From Lachnoclostridium sp. UBA5890 (GTDB lineage: Bacteria; Bacillota; Clostridia; Lachnospirales; Lachnospiraceae), in contig DJEU01000059.1 in the NCBI GenBank assembly GCA_002431395.1, forward strand, positions 1-64,000: DNA of 64,000 bases. The letters are read 5' to 3'. The notes under the pieces are model-generated. The model ran no database searches and had not been told where the DNA came from. It saw only the letters and a list, made by a program, of their open reading frames with translations. This document shows positions 61,305 through 64,000 of the stretch, piece after piece (the first letter of the stretch is position 1; each line of letters opens with the position of its first letter). The translations under genes and the position numbers were made by a program.

Positions 61305-61724
61305 ATGGCAAAATATATCGTCGAAGACACAAAGGCAAGTAAATACGAGAAGAACTTTAAGTTCCCGTTGATAAATATGATTCCTGCAATCGTTTGGTGC
61401 ATTCCGGTTCACCAGAAGTTATCACCGCTGGCAGGGATGATGGGGGCATTCATCGCAGTAGCAGCTTTCTTTATATTGTATGTTCTCTTATCATATGTTC
61501 CGATAGCAGCACTGGCTCCGGGTGTGGCAAGCGTTATCATGATGACTGCGATGCTTTGGGCACCGGCAGACAATATTGGAAATAATATGGCAAGAATCAT
61601 AGTGAAGGGGATCATTCTTGTAATTATGGTTATGATTGAGTTTTGCGTGCTGATAAATGCGACATTACCATGGCTGGAGAGAAAGACAGCTACGCCTCCG
61701 AGGGTACGTAGAATAGAGAACTAA
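61305..61724 (+). CDS. Four-helix membrane protein of the mobile element
   Basis: 139 residues, about four transmembrane helices: 24-40 (INMIPAIVWCIPV), 48-68 (MMGAFIAVAAFFILYVLL), 70-92 and 100-125 (IIVKGIILVIMVMIEFCVLI). ATG 61305 has CGGAGGAATG upstream and overlaps no gene; ATG 61299 is too close to the site. Last gene of the xis-to-membrane-protein run. Function unknown; transfer or exclusion roles are possible for ICE membrane proteins. Confidence 0.65.
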   Translation: MAKYIVEDTKASKYEKNFKFPLINMIPAIVWCIPVHQKLSPLAGMMGAFIAVAAFFILYVLLSYVPIAALAPGVASVIMMTAMLWAPADNIGNNMARIIVKGIILVIMVMIEFCVLINATLPWLERKTATPPRVRRIEN

Positions 61725-61778
61725 AACTGATCATAAAAAAATATATCAAAATCATTTGTGATATTTTGAAAAATGTTA

Positions 61779-61807
61779 TTGACATGCATGGAACATTATG
61801 ATAATAT
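61779..61807 (+). promoter_or_regulatory. Promoter of the restriction-like block
   Basis: TTGACA (61779-61784), 17-bp spacer, TAATAT (61802-61807). About 100 bp before the HsdS-like gene. Confidence 0.75.
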
Positions 61808-61816
61808 GAGACCATC

Positions 61817-61852
61817 AAAAGGAAGAGGCACTGGTACCGTGTCATTTCTTTT
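61817..61852 (+). promoter_or_regulatory. Leader hairpin before the HsdS-like gene
   Basis: AAAAGGAA (61817-61824) pairs with TTTCTTTT (61845-61852) and GGCAC with GTGTC, forming an imperfect hairpin at the very start of the predicted transcript. The T-rich right arm is compatible with attenuation. Confidence 0.4.
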
Positions 61853-61905
61853 ACAAACCGGTTTTGAACATTTAAAAATATATCAATGCTATGGAGGATA
61901 TAAAA

Positions 61906-62493
61906 ATGAACAAACAAGTAAAATTAAGTGATATTAAGGGACTATCCTTTATCGGAGGTCAGATTACATCAAGAATAGAAGCAGATGAAAAGAAAAATGA
62001 AAGAGCAATTGGTACAGTAAAGGTCATTCCGCCGAAAGCCATTAAGGCTGGGAAGATCGAGCACGAAGAGTTATACGATGTCGATTATAAAACAGAGTTC
62101 GATGAAAAGAAGCTCACAAGAGCAGGAGATATCGTAGTAAAACTTTCCTCACCATATGATGCGGCCTATGTAAGCGAGGAAGATGAAGGGCTTTTGATTA
62201 CTTCCTTCTGCATCATCATCCGCAACACTGGAAAGAATGCATCATCGGAATTTATCACAGCATTTTGTAATTCAGGTGTTTACATGAGACAGGTCATGAA
62301 TATGGTAAGTGGAGCAAAGGTTCCAATGCTAACCATAGGAAAGGTTAAGGAAGCAAAGGTAAATCTTCTGCCGATGGAAGAACAGGAGCAGGTGGCTCAG
62401 TTTTACAGAAACCTTTGTGAAAAGGAAGTTGTGATGGAGCAGATTATCTCTCTTGAAAAAGAGAAGCTGGATACAGTTTTAGGAGGTAATTAA
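61906..62493 (+). CDS. Half-size HsdS-like specificity protein
   Basis: 195 residues, about half of a normal type I specificity subunit. KLSDIKGLSFIGGQITSRIE at the start, GDIVVKLSSPYDAAYVSEEDEGLLITSFCIII (given in part: the target-recognition strand region, about 78-110) and the conserved exit NMVSGAKVPMLTIGKVKEAKVNLLPMEEQEQVAQFY followed by one coiled-coil helix. This is one target-recognition domain plus one conserved spacer. Such half subunits can dimerise to a full specificity module. ATG 61906 has TGGAGG upstream; its stop is directly followed by the methylase-like gene. Confidence 0.82.
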   Translation: MNKQVKLSDIKGLSFIGGQITSRIEADEKKNERAIGTVKVIPPKAIKAGKIEHEELYDVDYKTEFDEKKLTRAGDIVVKLSSPYDAAYVSEEDEGLLITSFCIIIRNTGKNASSEFITAFCNSGVYMRQVMNMVSGAKVPMLTIGKVKEAKVNLLPMEEQEQVAQFYRNLCEKEVVMEQIISLEKEKLDTVLGGN

Positions 62494-62494
62494 G

Positions 62495-63838
62495 ATGGCT
62501 GATATTAAGAACGTTGAAAAATATATTTGGGATATAGCCAACATTTGGCATAACGCCGGAATGGATGGAACACAGTATGTAGGAAGTACCTTATATGTTA
62601 TGTGTTTGAAGAAGATGGTTGAAGAAAATGCTTGTACAAATCCGAACTATATGCCTTCAATCATAGAACTAACCAAAGTCCTTTACCGCCCGGTATCAAC
62701 TGAAGACATAGAGGTTATCAGAAGAGCATCTGATATTCTGGAAGAAACATACCAAGTTAAGAGAGGTTTACTCTCCGACGTGTTATCTTCTTTCAGATCA
62801 GAAGAGGAAGCATGGAAGAAAGCTTTTCTTGGTGTGGTTTCAGCAACAGCGGATATTGTAGTAGACGAAGAAGGATATTATCCATACGCAACACAGCTAA
62901 TTAATATGGCATCTAAAGATGCAAGAAGAAATACTGCGGAAAAGGTATCAAGTAATGCGGTGGCGGATTTGCTTAGTATCGCAGCGAATGTCCAGGATGG
63001 AGAAACCGTGCTTGATGGAACGATAGGATACGGATATTCAGCAATAAACGCTGTTAGAGGTAAAAAGGATGTAACTCTTTATGGTGTGGATATCAACACA
63101 GACTCCATTCAGGTAGCTACTTTATATATGATATTAAGCGGAATCCGCTTCGATGTCATTCAAGAGGATTTTACTGCGATGGATTCTGCGTATGTAGCAG
63201 ACAAAGTTGTAATGGATATTCCGTTTGGTATGCGACCTATGAATGAATTGGCAGGATATCAGCTTCACAGGGTAAAGAAATGGATGGATGCAGACTCATG
63301 TAAAGAAATGGAATGTCTCTTTATGGCAAGTGCATTAGATGCTATGGAAGATAACGGAAGAGTGGCTTTGATTGTTCCGCAGGGTATCCTGTTCAAACAG
63401 ACGAAAGCATTAAGTGCATTTCGCAAGAATCTGGTCAAGGAAGGTTTGCTCAAAGCAGTAGTTTCGTTACCTCCGGTATATAACAGTACGATGATTAATA
63501 CGGCAATGCTTATCCTTGAACATAACAACAAGGATGTACTGTTTGTAGATGGCACATCTTTGGTTCAAAGAGAACGCAGAAATGATGCTTATATCACAGA
63601 TGAGAATAAAAAGAAACTCAGCGAGATTCTTGAAGGCAAAAAGGTGGTTGAAGGTATTTCCTTTACAGTGCCTAACGCTGAAGTGATCGAGACTGGAGAT
63701 TGGTCAATTTCAAAGTATATTGATGTTGATGAAGTGATTGAATTAAGGCCGATTTCGGAAATAAATAAGGAATTGAAGCAGCTGTATAAGAGATTAGATG
63801 AATTAAATGCTGAAAGTTTTAATGAAAAACTAGAATGA
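62495..63838 (+). CDS. HsdM-like N6-adenine methylase with altered motifs
   Basis: 447 residues. Helical N-terminal domain (1-150) followed by a class I methyltransferase fold. Motif I is LDGTIGYGYSA where HsdM has DPACGSGG-type loops, the adenosine-binding region GVDINTDSIQVATLYMILSGI is close to normal, and motif IV is DIPF in VVMDIPFGMRP instead of NPPF/NPPY. The CPC end VALIVPQGILF and SLPPVYNSTMINTAMLIL also resemble HsdM. Catalysis is therefore doubtful while SAM or DNA binding may persist. Starts 1 bp after the HsdS-like stop, so the two probably form a complex. Confidence 0.82.
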   Translation: MADIKNVEKYIWDIANIWHNAGMDGTQYVGSTLYVMCLKKMVEENACTNPNYMPSIIELTKVLYRPVSTEDIEVIRRASDILEETYQVKRGLLSDVLSSFRSEEEAWKKAFLGVVSATADIVVDEEGYYPYATQLINMASKDARRNTAEKVSSNAVADLLSIAANVQDGETVLDGTIGYGYSAINAVRGKKDVTLYGVDINTDSIQVATLYMILSGIRFDVIQEDFTAMDSAYVADKVVMDIPFGMRPMNELAGYQLHRVKKWMDADSCKEMECLFMASALDAMEDNGRVALIVPQGILFKQTKALSAFRKNLVKEGLLKAVVSLPPVYNSTMINTAMLILEHNNKDVLFVDGTSLVQRERRNDAYITDENKKKLSEILEGKKVVEGISFTVPNAEVIETGDWSISKYIDVDEVIELRPISEINKELKQLYKRLDELNAESFNEKLE

Positions 63839-63931
63839 AAAACTATTTTCATAGTCCGTATTATAGGACAGTATAAGAGTTAAAATTTGAAGTAAAGTGG
63901 AAAAAGCATACCCAGTAAAGGAGAAAATAAA

Positions 63932-64000
63932 ATGATTGATACAAAGAAAGAGCAGGAAAGAGACGAATTACATCGCGCTATTTGGGCGATTGCAGATGAA
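63932..64000 (+). CDS. hsdM: Start of a type I restriction-modification methylase HsdM (cut by window edge)
   Basis: The first 23 codons give KEQERDELHRAIWAIADE, the usual opening of HsdM N-terminal domains. AAAGGAGAAAATAAA precedes ATG 63932. It begins 93 bp after the methylase-like gene and continues right. Its presence means the block holds a canonical type I methylase in addition to the degenerate one. The 63839-63931 gap has a weak AGTCC/GGAC hairpin and no promoter I can name. Confidence 0.75.
   Translation, partial: MIDTKKEQERDELHRAIWAIADE

Noticed and set aside
61735..61778. A/T-rich imperfect palindrome as a terminator
   Set aside because: Arms TCAAAATCA and TGATATTTTGA do not align without gaps and no T-run follows; not listed as a feature.

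Overview
The window looks like a chromosomal segment of a gut or rumen Clostridia bacterium, most probably Lachnospiraceae (Bacillota). Support comes from the gene orders rpsF-ssb-rpsR / gdpP-rplI-dnaB and hprK-glcK-murB-rapZ-whiA-HPr, strong AGGAGG ribosome binding sites, sigmaA-like promoters, TTG starts (perR, gdpP, guaA), rubrerythrin under a PerR-type regulator, [FeFe]-hydrogenase maturases (HydE, HydG) and an arsenal for xylan. Genus cannot be fixed from the sequence alone.

Layout. 1-204: decaying trailer end of a CRISPR array with 36-bp repeats and 30-bp spacers, followed by a NADAR-family gene. 0.9-3.4 kb: perR, reverse rubrerythrin, an XRE regulator and hydE. 3.5-5.6 kb: a secreted CotH-kinase protein on the minus strand. 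5.7-12.1 kb: housekeeping run (DUF951, rpsF-ssb-rpsR, gdpP-rplI-dnaB, a MerR-like regulator). 12.1-14.6 kb: a secreted Ig-like protein and a cytoplasmic GH13 enzyme. 14.7-22.7 kb: an export system with three membrane-fusion lipoproteins, one large FtsX-type permease and two ATPases, one carrying an AbrB-like tail. 22.7-35.4 kb: a polysaccharide deacetylase, then uxaC, GH115, two tandem GH10 xylanases, potABCD and a flavodoxin-like reductase in one co-directional run. 35.4-44.9 kb: hprK-glcK-murB-rapZ-whiA-HPr-like, dnaE and pfkA. 45-48 kb: two small lineage proteins and an attenuated TM1266-hydG operon. 48.1-48.4 kb: a 293-bp palindromic MITE-like element. 48.4-54.9 kb: KDPG aldolase fused to a glyoxalase-like domain, truA, an M18 peptidase, a membrane pseudokinase and a GH11-CBM36 xylanase. 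55.1-56.6 kb: guaA. 56.6-64.0 kb: an element apparently integrated behind guaA, with an excisionase-like gene, tyrosine integrase, MobC-like gene, parA, parB, RepA_N gene, a membrane protein and a restriction-modification-like block running off the right edge.

How the genes fit together. Secreted GH11-CBM36 and the exported or anchored GH10 enzymes would cut xylan outside the cell. GH115 (no signal peptide) would remove glucuronate from imported oligosaccharides, UxaC isomerises it, and the KDPG aldolase at 48.4 kb closes the route to pyruvate and glyceraldehyde-3-phosphate. HprK, an HPr-like protein, glucokinase and PfkA sit in the middle of the window and link sugar flux to catabolite control.

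The least ordinary regions are the restriction-like block at 61.9-64.0 kb (a half-size HsdS-like protein and a motif-degenerate N6-methylase placed before a normal hsdM), the six-gene exporter with its AbrB-tailed ATPase, the MITE, the terminator-bearing leader of the hydG operon, and the membrane pseudokinase. All assignments rest on reading motifs and context; no database search was run.
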